Shown: positions 6,459 through 13,687 of the stretch, one piece after another
Layout: every line of letters starts with the position of its first letter
How positions within the stretch are numbered: position 1 is the first letter of the stretch
Source: a virus
Strand: one strand, 5' to 3'
IMG/VR virus record: IMGVR_UViG_3300020182_002648
Coordinates: 62,001-126,000 of that record
Length of the DNA stretch: 64,000 nucleotides
The notes under the pieces: model-generated
Database searches by the model: none
Told to the model about the DNA's origin: nothing
The model's input: the letters and a program-made list of their open reading frames with translations, nothing else
Position numbers and translations under genes: made by a program

Positions 6459-6665
6459 CTATGCCCAACTTGATGTATCAACTCGTAAATGTTCAGCAAG
6501 GTCTTTGATTTGACTCTCTCGGTTGAAGTATTCGTAACATCTGGTCATCAATCTAGATAGATCACTTGGCATGAGTCTCATGTTTCTGATGTCATCGTAC
6601 ATTTCGAACACGCTAGCGTTCCAGTTCCAGTCTTCTAATAATTTGTTAATCTTTGTATCGCTCAT
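6459..6665 (-). CDS. Hypothetical protein, 68 aa
   Basis: ATG start, 15 nt after the stop of the 89-aa gene, probably co-transcribed with it. Helical, with Trp/Tyr. No family recognised. Confidence 0.6.
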   Translation of the reverse strand: MSDTKINKLLEDWNWNASVFEMYDDIRNMRLMPSDLSRLMTRCYEYFNRESQIKDLAEHLRVDTSSWA

Positions 6666-6680
6666 AATTGTGTTTGTTTG

Positions 6681-6950
6681 TTAGTTTACTTGAAAAGGGC
6701 TCTTGTTATATATCTCTTTGAATTTCAGCTTTTTAATGTCTGTTCTGTGATCTTGTAACACTTTGTCAAATTCAACTTGTGCTTGTTCTAAATCACGTAA
6801 TGCTTCTTTCACCACCCATCTCACATCATCAAGAGGAGTTTCAGGAGTGTGTTTGTCCAGAAAAGCCAATCGACCTGTAGCGCTACTGATCGCTTTGAGC
6901 ACGTTGATGCTAGGGTAATTGCTAGGTTTGTCGTTATCTTTGTCGTTCAT
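6681..6950 (-). CDS. Hypothetical protein, 89 aa
   Basis: ATG 6 nt after TATAAT (leaderless type). Polar N-terminus then helical (VVKEALRDLEQAQVEFDKVL). No family recognised. Confidence 0.65.
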   Translation of the reverse strand: MNDKDNDKPSNYPSINVLKAISSATGRLAFLDKHTPETPLDDVRWVVKEALRDLEQAQVEFDKVLQDHRTDIKKLKFKEIYNKSPFQVN

Positions 6951-6956
6951 AATATA

Positions 6957-6985
6957 ATTATAGTGTGTATTGTCAGAATGCGCAA
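6957..6985 (-). promoter_or_regulatory. Sigma70-like promoter, leaderless
   Basis: TTGCGC, 17 nt, TATAAT, 6 nt, ATG of the 89-aa gene. Confidence 0.88.
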
Positions 6986-6998
6986 CTTGAGTTGAGCG

Positions 6999-7268
6999 TC
7001 AATCCCATTTGTATCCAATGTCCAAGGTTCTGCCGAAATGACTCAGTGAGCTCAATGCATGTTTGACATGAAATTTCAAGTCCATGTCTCGAGAGTCCAG
7101 TGCAAACTCTTGCAGGTCTCGCAAGTAAGCGTAACTGTTGTAGTATGCTTCACGCACCTTGCCGCTTGTGAGTTGTTCTTGTGCTCGTTGAGCTGTTGCT
7201 GCCTCAACATCCTCCGCAGTCAAGTCATCATCTAAAACTGTTCCATCATTATCTGTATTGTTTGTCAT
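6999..7268 (-). CDS. Hypothetical protein, 89 aa
   Basis: ATG start, 9 nt after the stop of the 50-aa gene. Acidic N-terminus (about 20 residues), then a helical domain. No family recognised. Confidence 0.6.
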   Translation of the reverse strand: MTNNTDNDGTVLDDDLTAEDVEAATAQRAQEQLTSGKVREAYYNSYAYLRDLQEFALDSRDMDLKFHVKHALSSLSHFGRTLDIGYKWD

Positions 7269-7277
7269 AATTGTATC

Positions 7278-7430
7278 CTATTTTTTCATTTTCTTCTCTG
7301 CGAGAGTCTTTGCCTTTTCTAGTCCAAATTGACCAACCATTCGTTTGAATGCTTCCCAATTCAATCTAGGTTGAGGCAAACTCTTCCAGGTTTTCATTCT
7401 CAATTCGGCTTTGTCTTTTGCGTTATCCAT
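7278..7430 (-). CDS. Hypothetical basic protein, 50 aa
   Basis: ATG 6 nt after TATAAT, leaderless type. Lys-rich C-terminus (EKAKTLAEKKMKK) with central PRLNWEAFKRMV. No family recognised. Confidence 0.6.
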   Translation of the reverse strand: MDNAKDKAELRMKTWKSLPQPRLNWEAFKRMVGQFGLEKAKTLAEKKMKK

Positions 7431-7436
7431 AAGTTA

Positions 7437-7465
7437 ATTATAACATATATTCATCAGATCGGCAA
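7437..7465 (-). promoter_or_regulatory. Sigma70-like promoter, leaderless
   Basis: TTGCCG, 17 nt, TATAAT, 6 nt, ATG of the 50-aa gene. It starts directly after the terminator of the preceding gene. Confidence 0.88.
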
Positions 7466-7466
7466 C

Positions 7467-7502
7467 TAAAAAGCCCGCCTGCTAACAACAACAGACGGGC
7501 TT
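7467..7502 (-). terminator. Rho-independent terminator
   Basis: AAGCCCG-C-TGT stem with one mismatch, 10-nt loop TTGTTGTTAG, then TTTTTA on the minus strand. It ends the 97-aa gene's transcript. Same loop as at 746-779. Confidence 0.88.
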
Positions 7503-7525
7503 GGATCATATTATGGATACGAAAT

Positions 7526-7819
7526 TTATGCGTGAGTCAATGAATTACTATCAATTCCTAAAATCCTATCATCAGCGAATTGGACATAGTATCTAGTGAA
7601 CATACGTGCGTTGACACCTCGTCCTCTAATTGTACCATCAGCTGCACAACTGACTGCGCGTACTTTGGCCACCCATCCTGTTCTCAAATGAACTGGTCCG
7701 CTAGCCCAATGAGCTGGATCAGTCACTTTGACCATTGCTCCTGGTTTGAACTTGCACCTCTTGTTGGTCCAATTTGTTTTGATGTTTGCCTTGATGTCTC
7801 TTAAGTTTGTTACTTTCAT
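7526..7819 (-). CDS. Hypothetical basic protein, 97 aa, SH3-like beta pattern
   Basis: Start placed at 7819 because the promoter (7853-7881) and CAA-rich leader lie just upstream; a longer frame would read through the promoter. FKPGAMVKVTDPAHW to GWVAKVRAV to RYYVQFADDRILGI alternates strands and turns, resembling small SH3/KOW-like barrels. Followed by a terminator. Confidence 0.6.
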   Translation of the reverse strand: MKVTNLRDIKANIKTNWTNKRCKFKPGAMVKVTDPAHWASGPVHLRTGWVAKVRAVSCAADGTIRGRGVNARMFTRYYVQFADDRILGIDSNSLTHA

Positions 7820-7852
7820 AAATGTTTGTTTGTTAATTGATGTTATGTTTTG

Positions 7853-7881
7853 ATTATAAGTTATTTGATAATGAACGGCAA
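7853..7881 (-). promoter_or_regulatory. Sigma70-like promoter
   Basis: TTGCCG, 17 nt, TATAAT, then leader with AACA repeats before the 97-aa gene. Confidence 0.85.
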
Positions 7882-7883
7882 CT

Positions 7884-8729
7884 TTAGAACCATTTACCTT
7901 TCTTGTTTTTCTTCTTGAAGGGGTTTCCAATATCTTTGACTGGATTCACAATAACTTCTTTGATTGGATTCACAATAACTTCTTTGACTGGTTCCACTAT
8001 TTTATCTTGAACAGGTGCAACAATGTTGTCATTGACAAGATCCTTGGTCACGTCAATTGCTTCTTCAACTGGCTCAACAGTAGCATCGTAAACTGGATCA
8101 ACGTCAACTGTGACAGTACCTTCAGTCTTCACTCCTACAATCAAAGCGAGATTCACTGAACCTCCAATAGTGATCGGTTTACTATCATCATTCCACTCCG
8201 GTACTTGATAACCTCCTCCAATTGTACCACCAGCTTGAGCACCTACACTAACGCTTGTGTTGTTAGTCACTGCGACTCCTAAACTTTTGTTAGTATAATA
8301 CGTCCTGGTACCTGCTCCTGCTTTAGCTCCAGCAATTGCTCCACCCTCAAACCAACAACCATCCATGCCTACATTAGCTTGTGCTCCTGCCCATGCATAC
8401 AGTTCGGCATAAGCATATATTTCAGCACCAGCAGCATGATCACCATTCTCGTATTCTAATTTAGCGGCCACTTCTGCGCGTAATTTGGCTTCTGCGACTG
8501 CCTCAATATATAAATTGTCTTCTCTGTATTCAACACCATATTTGGCTGATGCACTAGCTTCTGCATTTAACAATGCTTGACCAGTCAGCACCCCACCGTC
8601 AGGATCAGTCCATTGACCTTGAGCGTTGACATATATACCAGCGCCTGCTCTGTACTCCCCGTTAAGGCTTGTGTCTGTATTGTCAGCATTGGCTCCCGCT
8701 GACGCGTCTGTATTTACATTTGTACTCAT
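7884..8729 (-). CDS. Putative late structural protein, 281 aa, Ala-rich with C-terminal repeats
   Basis: Late-type box AATAAGTA 5 nt before the ATG. Residues about 50-175 are very Ala/Gly-rich (EASASAKYG, AGAEIYAYAELYAWAGAQA, GGAIAGAKAGAG). The C-terminus repeats a short V(E/N)P(V/I)KEVIVNP unit four to five times and ends in a Lys-rich tail KKKNKKGKWF. No family recognised. Late expression and composition suggest a virion or secreted protein. Confidence 0.6.
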   Translation of the reverse strand: MSTNVNTDASAGANADNTDTSLNGEYRAGAGIYVNAQGQWTDPDGGVLTGQALLNAEASASAKYGVEYREDNLYIEAVAEAKLRAEVAAKLEYENGDHAAGAEIYAYAELYAWAGAQANVGMDGCWFEGGAIAGAKAGAGTRTYYTNKSLGVAVTNNTSVSVGAQAGGTIGGGYQVPEWNDDSKPITIGGSVNLALIVGVKTEGTVTVDVDPVYDATVEPVEEAIDVTKDLVNDNIVAPVQDKIVEPVKEVIVNPIKEVIVNPVKDIGNPFKKKNKKGKWF

Positions 8730-8734
8730 GTTAT

Positions 8735-8742
8735 TACTTATT
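8735..8742 (-). promoter_or_regulatory. T4-late-like promoter box
   Basis: AATAAGTA, 5 nt, ATG of the 281-aa gene. It overlaps the stop region of the upstream 51-aa gene. Confidence 0.65.
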
Positions 8743-8893
8743 GAGTATATTTGTTAATCAATCTTATGATAGTATATACAATCAATCCATATACTGTGGC
8801 TCCAAGAAGCTCTGGTAAGTATGTATATATATGTTCTACGAACTGTATGACTGCTTGAGCGTCACTCTCTGTAATTGTTGGTTGGTTGTTCAT
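8738..8893 (-). CDS. 51-aa membrane protein
   Basis: ATG ORF 4 nt after the stop of a 27-aa membrane ORF. Residues about 26-46 (LPELLGATVYGLIVYTIIRLI) form one membrane span after a polar N-terminus. Possibly coupled with its upstream partner. Unknown role. Confidence 0.5.
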   Translation of the reverse strand: MNNQPTITESDAQAVIQFVEHIYTYLPELLGATVYGLIVYTIIRLINKYTQ

Positions 8894-8897
8894 ATAG

Positions 8898-8981
8898 TTA
8901 TGTTCGACTTTGATACCATTCCCATAATATGATCAATACCAAGAATGTACACATACCATATGCAAACACTTCAATCATCAT
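8898..8981 (-). CDS. 27-aa membrane peptide
   Basis: ATG-ATG start overlapping the region just after the 93-aa gene. Residues 3-21 are hydrophobic (IEVFAYGMCTFLVLIILWEW). Single-span peptide of unknown role. Confidence 0.4.
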   Translation of the reverse strand: MMIEVFAYGMCTFLVLIILWEWYQSRT

Positions 8982-8985
8982 GTGA

Positions 8986-9267
8986 TCAACTGTCGTGTAG
9001 AAATTGTTGTGCAGCCAACTGCGCGATGTCAACACCTGGTACATTGACACTAGGTGTGTCTCTGGTGATGATTTTGTACATTTCTCTAACCTCTCTGATT
9101 CTCCTGAGGTTTCTCGCGACTGTGCTTTGTTCTGTTACATTCCGTGGCCGGTTTGGCTTGTGTGAATTGTTGTTCATCTCATCCAGGAACAAAAATGCTC
9201 CTTCGAGTTGTGCTAATTTCAAACTCATTTCTGCTACAATGTTAGGTGTGTTGTTATTATCGCTCAT
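8986..9267 (-). CDS. Hypothetical protein, 93 aa
   Basis: ATG 6 nt after TATAAT, leaderless type. Helical, with a basic middle (ARNLRRIREVREMYK). Followed closely by two small membrane ORFs in the same transcript. Confidence 0.65.
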   Translation of the reverse strand: MSDNNNTPNIVAEMSLKLAQLEGAFLFLDEMNNNSHKPNRPRNVTEQSTVARNLRRIREVREMYKIITRDTPSVNVPGVDIAQLAAQQFLHDS

Positions 9268-9273
9268 GATATA

Positions 9274-9302
9274 ATTATAGTATATATTCTCAGCATGTGC
9301 AA
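9274..9302 (-). promoter_or_regulatory. Sigma70-like promoter, leaderless
   Basis: TTGCAC, 17 nt, TATAAT, 6 nt, ATG of the 93-aa gene. Confidence 0.88.
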
Positions 9303-9404
9303 CTATTTCTTAATTATATGAATATCAACTAGTTAGAGGAAACCCACATGTGACTTTTCTCTAAGTAATTAAATGTCAACAGGTTACACAAAAAACCAGC
9401 TGGT

Positions 9405-9584
9405 TTATTTTCTAAATATATACCTATCAACATGATAGAAGATGTTAGCTCCAACAAATTGAAAGGCTATCACACTGGCCCACATGGACCATTGTAACAC
9501 TTCCGTGAACAGATACATGCATGGGTAACAGACTATAAATCCTGCCTGCCATCTCAGATTGTATTTTAAATATCTTTTGAGCAT
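9405..9584 (-). CDS. 59-aa membrane protein
   Basis: ATG ORF overlapping the 3' end of the preceding gene by 19 nt. Basic, aromatic N-terminus (MLKRYLKYNLRWQ), then two hydrophobic stretches (about 14-27 and 32-49), probably a two-span hairpin. Ends just before a palindrome AAACCAGCTGGTTT. Unknown role. Confidence 0.55.
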   Translation of the reverse strand: MLKRYLKYNLRWQAGFIVCYPCMYLFTEVLQWSMWASVIAFQFVGANIFYHVDRYIFRK

Positions 9585-10066
9585 CGTGTTCGCTTTCTAC
9601 TAACTTTGTTGTGTCGTTGTTGTTTTGTTTTGATCACTCCTGGCAATGTCAATCGTCTACCATACAGAGCATGATATTGATTGGGTCGATACTTGATAAG
9701 CCAATCATTGAACCTCAATTGCTCACGTGTGGTAGATGGTTCTTCAGAATACTCCACACTCAACTGATGATACATGCTCACTTTATGATCTTTATCACTG
9801 AACATTCGCTTCCATGTTCTCAATTTGTAATCCTCATCACCAGCCACTCCTCGAAGGTTCACGCTGACATGGTACGATCTCTGAGTCTCTTCAATCAAGA
9901 AATCCATCTCGTCGTCAGTCAGTCCTTGCATGTGCTTCACCTTCATCATGTATATGAAACTTTCTTGCCTGTTATGAGGCCATGGCTTGTCCTTGACGAA
10001 CACAGTGTGCTTCATGGTGCGAGGGTTGTATTGACAACCATCACTCAATTGTATTGTCTGGCTCAA
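9566..10066 (-). CDS. Hypothetical protein, 166 aa
   Basis: The likely start is TTG at 10066, overlapping the TGA of the upstream gene (ATTGA), implying coupled translation. An ATG 17 codons in (MKHTVFVKDKPW) is the alternative. Basic C-terminus (KTKQQRHNKVSRKRTR) and aromatic-rich centre suggest nucleic-acid contact, but no family is recognised. Confidence 0.55.
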   Translation of the reverse strand: MSQTIQLSDGCQYNPRTMKHTVFVKDKPWPHNRQESFIYMMKVKHMQGLTDDEMDFLIEETQRSYHVSVNLRGVAGDEDYKLRTWKRMFSDKDHKVSMYHQLSVEYSEEPSTTREQLRFNDWLIKYRPNQYHALYGRRLTLPGVIKTKQQRHNKVSRKRTRCSKDI

Positions 10067-10224
10067 TTGCTTGTGGTCTGTGATCCGCCCATCAGTTCTG
10101 CAATCTTGCCAACTAGATGTAGATCATCAGCGGTTATAGTGAATGAGTTGGTGAACCAATCACTGATTTTCACCTCTTTGATCATTGTAAGGTATGCATC
10201 GTAAGCTTCGTATTCGTCTATCAT
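10063..10224 (-). CDS. Hypothetical protein, 53 aa
   Basis: ATG ORF behind promoter and CAA-rich leader. Helical, acidic. Its stop overlaps the start of the 166-aa gene. Confidence 0.6.
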   Translation of the reverse strand: MIDEYEAYDAYLTMIKEVKISDWFTNSFTITADDLHLVGKIAELMGGSQTTSN

Positions 10225-10257
10225 AATATTGTGTTTGTTGTTATTTGTTAAACTTTA

Positions 10258-10286
10258 ATTATAACGTAAGAAATTATAAAGCGCAA
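10258..10286 (-). promoter_or_regulatory. Sigma70-like promoter
   Basis: TTGCGC, 17 nt, TATAAT, then AACAAATAACAACAAAC leader before the 53-aa gene. Confidence 0.85.
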
Positions 10287-10336
10287 CAGTAAATATTTGT
10301 ATGATACATCATGTAACAATTGAGCAAATAATGTCC

Positions 10337-10540
10337 TTAATCGTCGTCGCTACTGTTCTGGTCACTTTTTTTTAAAAACCAATCTGACACTAGATCTGGA
10401 CTGAACACTTCTTGAGCTGTTTCCGGGTGAAAACCAACCGCAACTAACAGTCCCCTGAAGTGTTCGGCTGCTGCTGTCACATCACCTTCTGTAAATTCTA
10501 CGCTAGCGGTAGTTTGTGTTGTTTCTATCGTTATTTTCAT
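10337..10540 (-). CDS. Hypothetical protein, 67 aa
   Basis: ATG start overlapping the upstream stop by 4 nt. beta-strand N-terminus (MKITIETTQTTASVEFTEGD) then helix and an acidic tail. It resembles small phage proteins seen next to the FGEPT-type family, but I cannot name it. Confidence 0.6.
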   Translation of the reverse strand: MKITIETTQTTASVEFTEGDVTAAAEHFRGLLVAVGFHPETAQEVFSPDLVSDWFLKKSDQNSSDDD

Positions 10541-10890
10541 TTTATAAAATCTATGACCATTTGTGCTAATTTATAACTCTTCGCCCCAACGTTCCATTCA
10601 GTGATCTGTTCTGGTTCTAATCCATCTTCACCGGCGTAAGTTTTGCATTGTTTGTAATCGTAAATTGTCACAACACCGTAAGTGGTACCTGACCTCTCAA
10701 CTTCAACATGCCACTCGCTGCTGGTCTTGTACTCATCTGTTCTAATTGTTGGTTCGCCAAAAAGATTGACCAGATTGTGATAACTTGTGGTGATGTAATC
10801 TTGTAAAGAGGTTCCGTTCACATGCTTGCTGGCTTTGTGGCAGCTTATAAATGAGAGTCTATCGCTAGTGGTTGTTGAATTGTGTTCCAT
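10537..10890 (-). CDS. Conserved phage protein, 117 aa, FGEPT/EW type
   Basis: Start placed at ATG 10890, after AACAACAAATATATTATAGCA; an upstream frame would overlap the previous gene. YHNLVNLFGEPT, then SEWHVEV and VVTIYDYK, match a widespread phage protein family of unknown function (pattern L...FGEP....K....W......GTVATIYDYK). No activity is known to me. Confidence 0.55.
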   Translation of the reverse strand: MEHNSTTTSDRLSFISCHKASKHVNGTSLQDYITTSYHNLVNLFGEPTIRTDEYKTSSEWHVEVERSGTTYGVVTIYDYKQCKTYAGEDGLEPEQITEWNVGAKSYKLAQMVIDFIK

Positions 10891-10916
10891 TGCTATAATA
10901 TATTTGTTGTTATGTG

Positions 10917-11165
10917 TTAAACGCAATTTACATATCGCCTTGAGATCTGAACTTGAATACCGGCGTCACGTTTTGTATTTAACTCTTGTGTTATGCTGCT
11001 TCTGTCATTTGCATTGTTGACGTATACATTTGTACCGTAATGTGTGATCGCAGTCCACATCACAAAAAAACTATCGCTAGCAGGCTTATGCTCTGATACA
11101 AACTTGAATGTATCACCTGATTCTAGAGATTCGATCGTCGATAAGAAGTGCTTTGTTTTAATCAT
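10917..11165 (-). CDS. Hypothetical protein, 82 aa
   Basis: ATG 6 nt after TATAAT, leaderless type. Alternates short strands. No family recognised. Confidence 0.6.
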   Translation of the reverse strand: MIKTKHFLSTIESLESGDTFKFVSEHKPASDSFFVMWTAITHYGTNVYVNNANDRSSITQELNTKRDAGIQVQISRRYVNCV

Positions 11166-11171
11166 AACTTA

Positions 11172-11200
11172 ATTATATGATCATATAGCACTAAGCGCAA
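11172..11200 (-). promoter_or_regulatory. Sigma70-like promoter, leaderless
   Basis: TTGCGC, 17 nt, TATAAT, 6 nt, ATG of the 82-aa gene. Confidence 0.88.
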
Positions 11201-11201
11201 C

Positions 11202-11459
11202 TTAACATGGAAACAATATATCCCATCCTTCGGCAGTGGTACCACTTTGGATCAATTCACGTTGATCAACATCAAGTAATGGAAATATATCTTGAATAAG
11301 CTTGTCACGACCATGATCAAGCCATTCTCTCCATTCATTTGCGTATACATTCACATTGCTTATAACTTCAGTCACTGGACACTTTGTTGTTAACTGTATC
11401 AATTCATGGGGACCCGTGCGGAGAGTCTCTGTTGCGATGATATGTTTAGTTAGTGACAT
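11202..11459 (-). CDS. Hypothetical protein, 85 aa
   Basis: ATG at 11459 chosen over a TTG six codons upstream that would overlap the 32-aa ORF. Helical with Trp residues (NEWREWLDHGRDKLI). No family recognised. Confidence 0.55.
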   Translation of the reverse strand: MSLTKHIIATETLRTGPHELIQLTTKCPVTEVISNVNVYANEWREWLDHGRDKLIQDIFPLLDVDQRELIQSGTTAEGWDILFPC

Positions 11460-11466
11460 GTGATAA

Positions 11467-11565
11467 TTACTCGTCAAGAATAAACTTAGCTACAAACCAA
11501 GCTGTAAATACCAAAACTGGTGGTGTGAATATCATTATGACAATAAATATCTCTGGCCCTGTCAT
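11467..11565 (-). CDS. 32-aa membrane peptide
   Basis: ATG ORF adjacent to the 87-aa gene. Residues 5-28 are hydrophobic. Single-span membrane peptide of unknown role. Confidence 0.45.
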   Translation of the reverse strand: MTGPEIFIVIMIFTPPVLVFTAWFVAKFILDE

Positions 11566-11566
11566 G

Positions 11567-11830
11567 TTATTTCCAGTCAAAGCTGATTAACAATTGATCA
11601 GGAGCATCTCTGAGTTCTGCTTCTTGAGCAAGATGAAATGTACCATCACCATATCTTCGATCAACTGGAACACCGCTCTTGTTAAACCCCGGACTGATTC
11701 CTTTCCATTGATTCTCGAAGCTGCAATCTTTTTTATCTCCGCTGATGAACCGGACTTCGCTATCAAGTGTTGTACCAGTCAGCTGAAGAGCCTCGTCAAT
11801 CATCGATTGTAAATCCCTTACAGTGATCAT
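11567..11830 (-). CDS. Hypothetical protein, 87 aa
   Basis: ATG start one base after the upstream stop. MITVRDLQSMIDEALQLTGTTLDSEVRF is reminiscent of small phage proteins with an N-terminal helix, then a beta-rich part with Gly/Asp turns. No function known. Confidence 0.6.
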   Translation of the reverse strand: MITVRDLQSMIDEALQLTGTTLDSEVRFISGDKKDCSFENQWKGISPGFNKSGVPVDRRYGDGTFHLAQEAELRDAPDQLLISFDWK

Positions 11831-11831
11831 A

Positions 11832-12062
11832 TCAATGTGTGATAACGCCTGCTAGATTTTGCTGCATGGTCAACTCCTTAGCATGATCAATACGTTCCAC
11901 GTGCCTCAACACTGTCTTGAATGCACTTTGTACATCTTCCATAAATTCCGGAGTGGTCATTGCTGGACAAACCCGATTGTCATTTGGGTCATACATGTTG
12001 AGTACATCTAAAATTGTACGAAAGTCCTTGTCGGTTAAACCTGTTTTACTACATCTATTCAT
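11832..12062 (-). CDS. Hypothetical protein, 76 aa
   Basis: ATG behind promoter and CAA-like leader. Helical, with two Cys. First gene of a tight four-gene transcript reaching 11202. Confidence 0.6.
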   Translation of the reverse strand: MNRCSKTGLTDKDFRTILDVLNMYDPNDNRVCPAMTTPEFMEDVQSAFKTVLRHVERIDHAKELTMQQNLAGVITH

Positions 12063-12107
12063 ATCCTTATTGTCTTTTACGTTGTTAATGATTGTCGTTA
12101 TAATATA

Positions 12108-12136
12108 ATTATAACGGAATATGTGAGTTAAGGCAA
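12108..12136 (-). promoter_or_regulatory. Sigma70-like promoter
   Basis: TTGCCT, 17 nt, TATAAT upstream of the 76-aa gene and its small operon. Confidence 0.85.
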
Positions 12137-12140
12137 CTAA

Positions 12141-12554
12141 TTAGTAATCGTCTGAACGATCGATCAACTCAGCATTATACTGATCCTCGAGCTCTTCAAC
12201 TGCTATACCGTGCATCTTAACTTCACCAAATTTATCAAATTGTTTATATATTGGATCTTGAAAGTCTACTTTCTCTCCGTCAATCTCTAACATGATACAA
12301 CTAGGATTTTCAATCACGTGTGACTCGTAATCAATACCAGTTGAGGGATCAGCTGGGTTATAATCTGAGCTGTATTCATATGTAGCTTCCGCATACGTCG
12401 CATCACCTTCATCACCACATTCAAGTTCCCATACAATATCACCGCTCTTGTCTCTAGATACTGCATTTACTCTGACTGTACTGAAATCAAACTTGGGTCT
12501 CAAGGAAGCAGAATATCCCTCCCATATCAATTGACTGTCATCTTTACGTTTCAT
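12141..12554 (-). CDS. Putative virion/internal protein, 137 aa, with IWE-G N-terminus
   Basis: Late-type box 6 nt before the ATG. N-terminus KDDSQLIWEGY parallels the 100-aa protein at 6125-6427 (EYQLIWESY), and IxE-G fits the T4 prohead-protease site. The body is acidic and beta-rich (DFSTVRVNAVSRD, IVWELECG). Late expression plus this N-terminus suggest a capsid-interior protein (inference). Confidence 0.6.
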   Translation of the reverse strand: MKRKDDSQLIWEGYSASLRPKFDFSTVRVNAVSRDKSGDIVWELECGDEGDATYAEATYEYSSDYNPADPSTGIDYESHVIENPSCIMLEIDGEKVDFQDPIYKQFDKFGEVKMHGIAVEELEDQYNAELIDRSDDY

Positions 12555-12560
12555 TTATAT

Positions 12561-12568
12561 TACTTAGG
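12561..12568 (-). promoter_or_regulatory. T4-late-like promoter box
   Basis: CCTAAGTA, 6 nt, ATG of the 137-aa gene. Confidence 0.55.
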
Positions 12569-12582
12569 CTCAATTGTTCAAT

Positions 12583-12921
12583 TTATAATGGAATGTAATG
12601 GTCTGTGTAACTACTGTTCATATTGAATCGTTTAATTCTGTCCGGATCAGTATGCATCAAGTCTATAATTTTGTTGATATCTTTCTCAGCAACCCATCCG
12701 GCCACTTCATGACCATCGTCCTTCCCTCCGACCAGATTGCTCACAGCAATGAGATCACCGCTATCATCATCCATCCACATTGATATCTCGAAAGTGTTCG
12801 GTCCGGACAAAGTACCCTTTCCGTATATGATACTCAACGCCATATCATTCACCTTTAATGTGGCGCTTGACACTCCAATGATGTTGGTGTCAAATGTTAG
12901 ATCGTTTAATACTGTCTTCAT
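12583..12921 (-). CDS. Hypothetical protein, 112 aa
   Basis: ATG 6 nt after TATAAT, leaderless type. beta-rich (MALSIIYGKGTLSGPNTFEISMWMDDDSGDLIAV). No family recognised. Confidence 0.65.
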   Translation of the reverse strand: MKTVLNDLTFDTNIIGVSSATLKVNDMALSIIYGKGTLSGPNTFEISMWMDDDSGDLIAVSNLVGGKDDGHEVAGWVAEKDINKIIDLMHTDPDRIKRFNMNSSYTDHYIPL

Positions 12922-12927
12922 GATATG

Positions 12928-12956
12928 ATTATATGAAGTGTCTATACAAAGCGCAA
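12928..12956 (-). promoter_or_regulatory. Sigma70-like promoter, leaderless
   Basis: TTGCGC, 17 nt, TATAAT, 6 nt, ATG of the 112-aa gene. Confidence 0.88.
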
Positions 12957-12957
12957 C

Positions 12958-13278
12958 TTAAGAATCCATACGCTGATCGATCAGATCTTCTAACTTATCT
13001 TCAGTTAGAGCTTGTTTCAATATATCATTGATCCATTCACTGAGACTACATCCTTGTTCATGAGCATACTTCATATATTTGAATAGCTCCTCATCGCTAA
13101 ATTCAAGCTCCACATCAACCATCTTAACTTTTGTTATCATGAATGTACCATCTCCTTTATCCGAGAATGACAACTCATCACCTTCCGTCCATCCTAAATT
13201 GTTTAATATATCATCTGGAAGCTCGAAGTATAATTCTCCGTCATTTGCTTCTTTAACTTGTAGTGTGTGTTGTTTCAT
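12958..13278 (-). CDS. SpoVT/AbrB-like DNA-binding protein, 106 aa
   Basis: Residues about 12-50 (DGELYFELPDDILNNLGWTEGDELSFSDKGDGTFMITKV) match the swapped-hairpin AbrB/MazE fold: strand, LPxxxLxxLGWxxGD turn, strands. A C-terminal helical part (LFKYMKYAHEQGCSLSEWINDILKQAL) could dimerise or bind a partner. The family includes transition regulators and antitoxins. No toxin gene is adjacent: the downstream partner is denV, whose start overlaps this gene's 3'... side by 26 nt on the same strand. Likely a phage transcription regulator. Confidence 0.7.
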   Translation of the reverse strand: MKQHTLQVKEANDGELYFELPDDILNNLGWTEGDELSFSDKGDGTFMITKVKMVDVELEFSDEELFKYMKYAHEQGCSLSEWINDILKQALTEDKLEDLIDQRMDS

Positions 13279-13687
13279 TTTTATGTTTGGTCCATCTGTA
13301 CCATTTGGGTTTTTGATTGATACGTTCTTGTAGTCGTTCTCTGATTATACTTAAGTCATCATTAGCAGGAATCCAGTCGTTATACAATGCATCCGGCCAT
13401 TGTTCTCTTTTCCATATCCTGTCAGGGTCCGGTTGCATCCCTCGTTGCTTCATCTCATACACAATAGAGTCATATCTCTTCTCGAGATACAATCCCTTGT
13501 TGTAGAAGAATTTAACATGTCCTGTGTTTAAAGTAAATGTGACTGGTAGGTTGTTCAATGTCTTGAGCCAATGAGGGCTCCCTAGGGACCGCTGTAGTGA
13601 ACTACCCACCATGAACATCTCTCTATACTCAGCTACCAAATGCTGATCCGCGAGCTCTGATGGAGGTACTAGATTGATTCTAGTCAT
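13253..13687 (-). CDS. denV: T4 endonuclease V (pyrimidine-dimer glycosylase/AP lyase)
   Basis: 144 aa (T4 DenV is 138). Begins MTRINLVPPSELADQHLVAEYRE, almost the T4 sequence. Thr2, whose amine is the nucleophile once Met is removed, and Glu23 are both present. TGHVKFFYNKGLYLEKRY and QKPKWYRWTK match the family's middle and C-terminal DNA-contact blocks. It cuts DNA at UV-induced cyclobutane dimers, starting base-excision repair. Upstream gene stop and this ATG share one base; the AbrB-like gene follows with a 26-nt overlap. Confidence 0.96.
   Translation of the reverse strand: MTRINLVPPSELADQHLVAEYREMFMVGSSLQRSLGSPHWLKTLNNLPVTFTLNTGHVKFFYNKGLYLEKRYDSIVYEMKQRGMQPDPDRIWKREQWPDALYNDWIPANDDLSIIRERLQERINQKPKWYRWTKHKNETTHTTS

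Noticed and set aside
7884-8729. Ice-binding or silk-like protein
   Set aside because: Ala/Gly-rich composition alone is not enough; no regular repeat or known motif beyond the C-terminal units.
9385-9410. Terminator at the palindrome AAACCAGCTGGTTT
   Set aside because: The stem has essentially no loop and a weak T-tract; too uncertain to call.
9611-10204. 197-codon plus-strand open frame
   Set aside because: It runs antisense to two better-supported minus-strand genes with promoter, leader and coupled starts.
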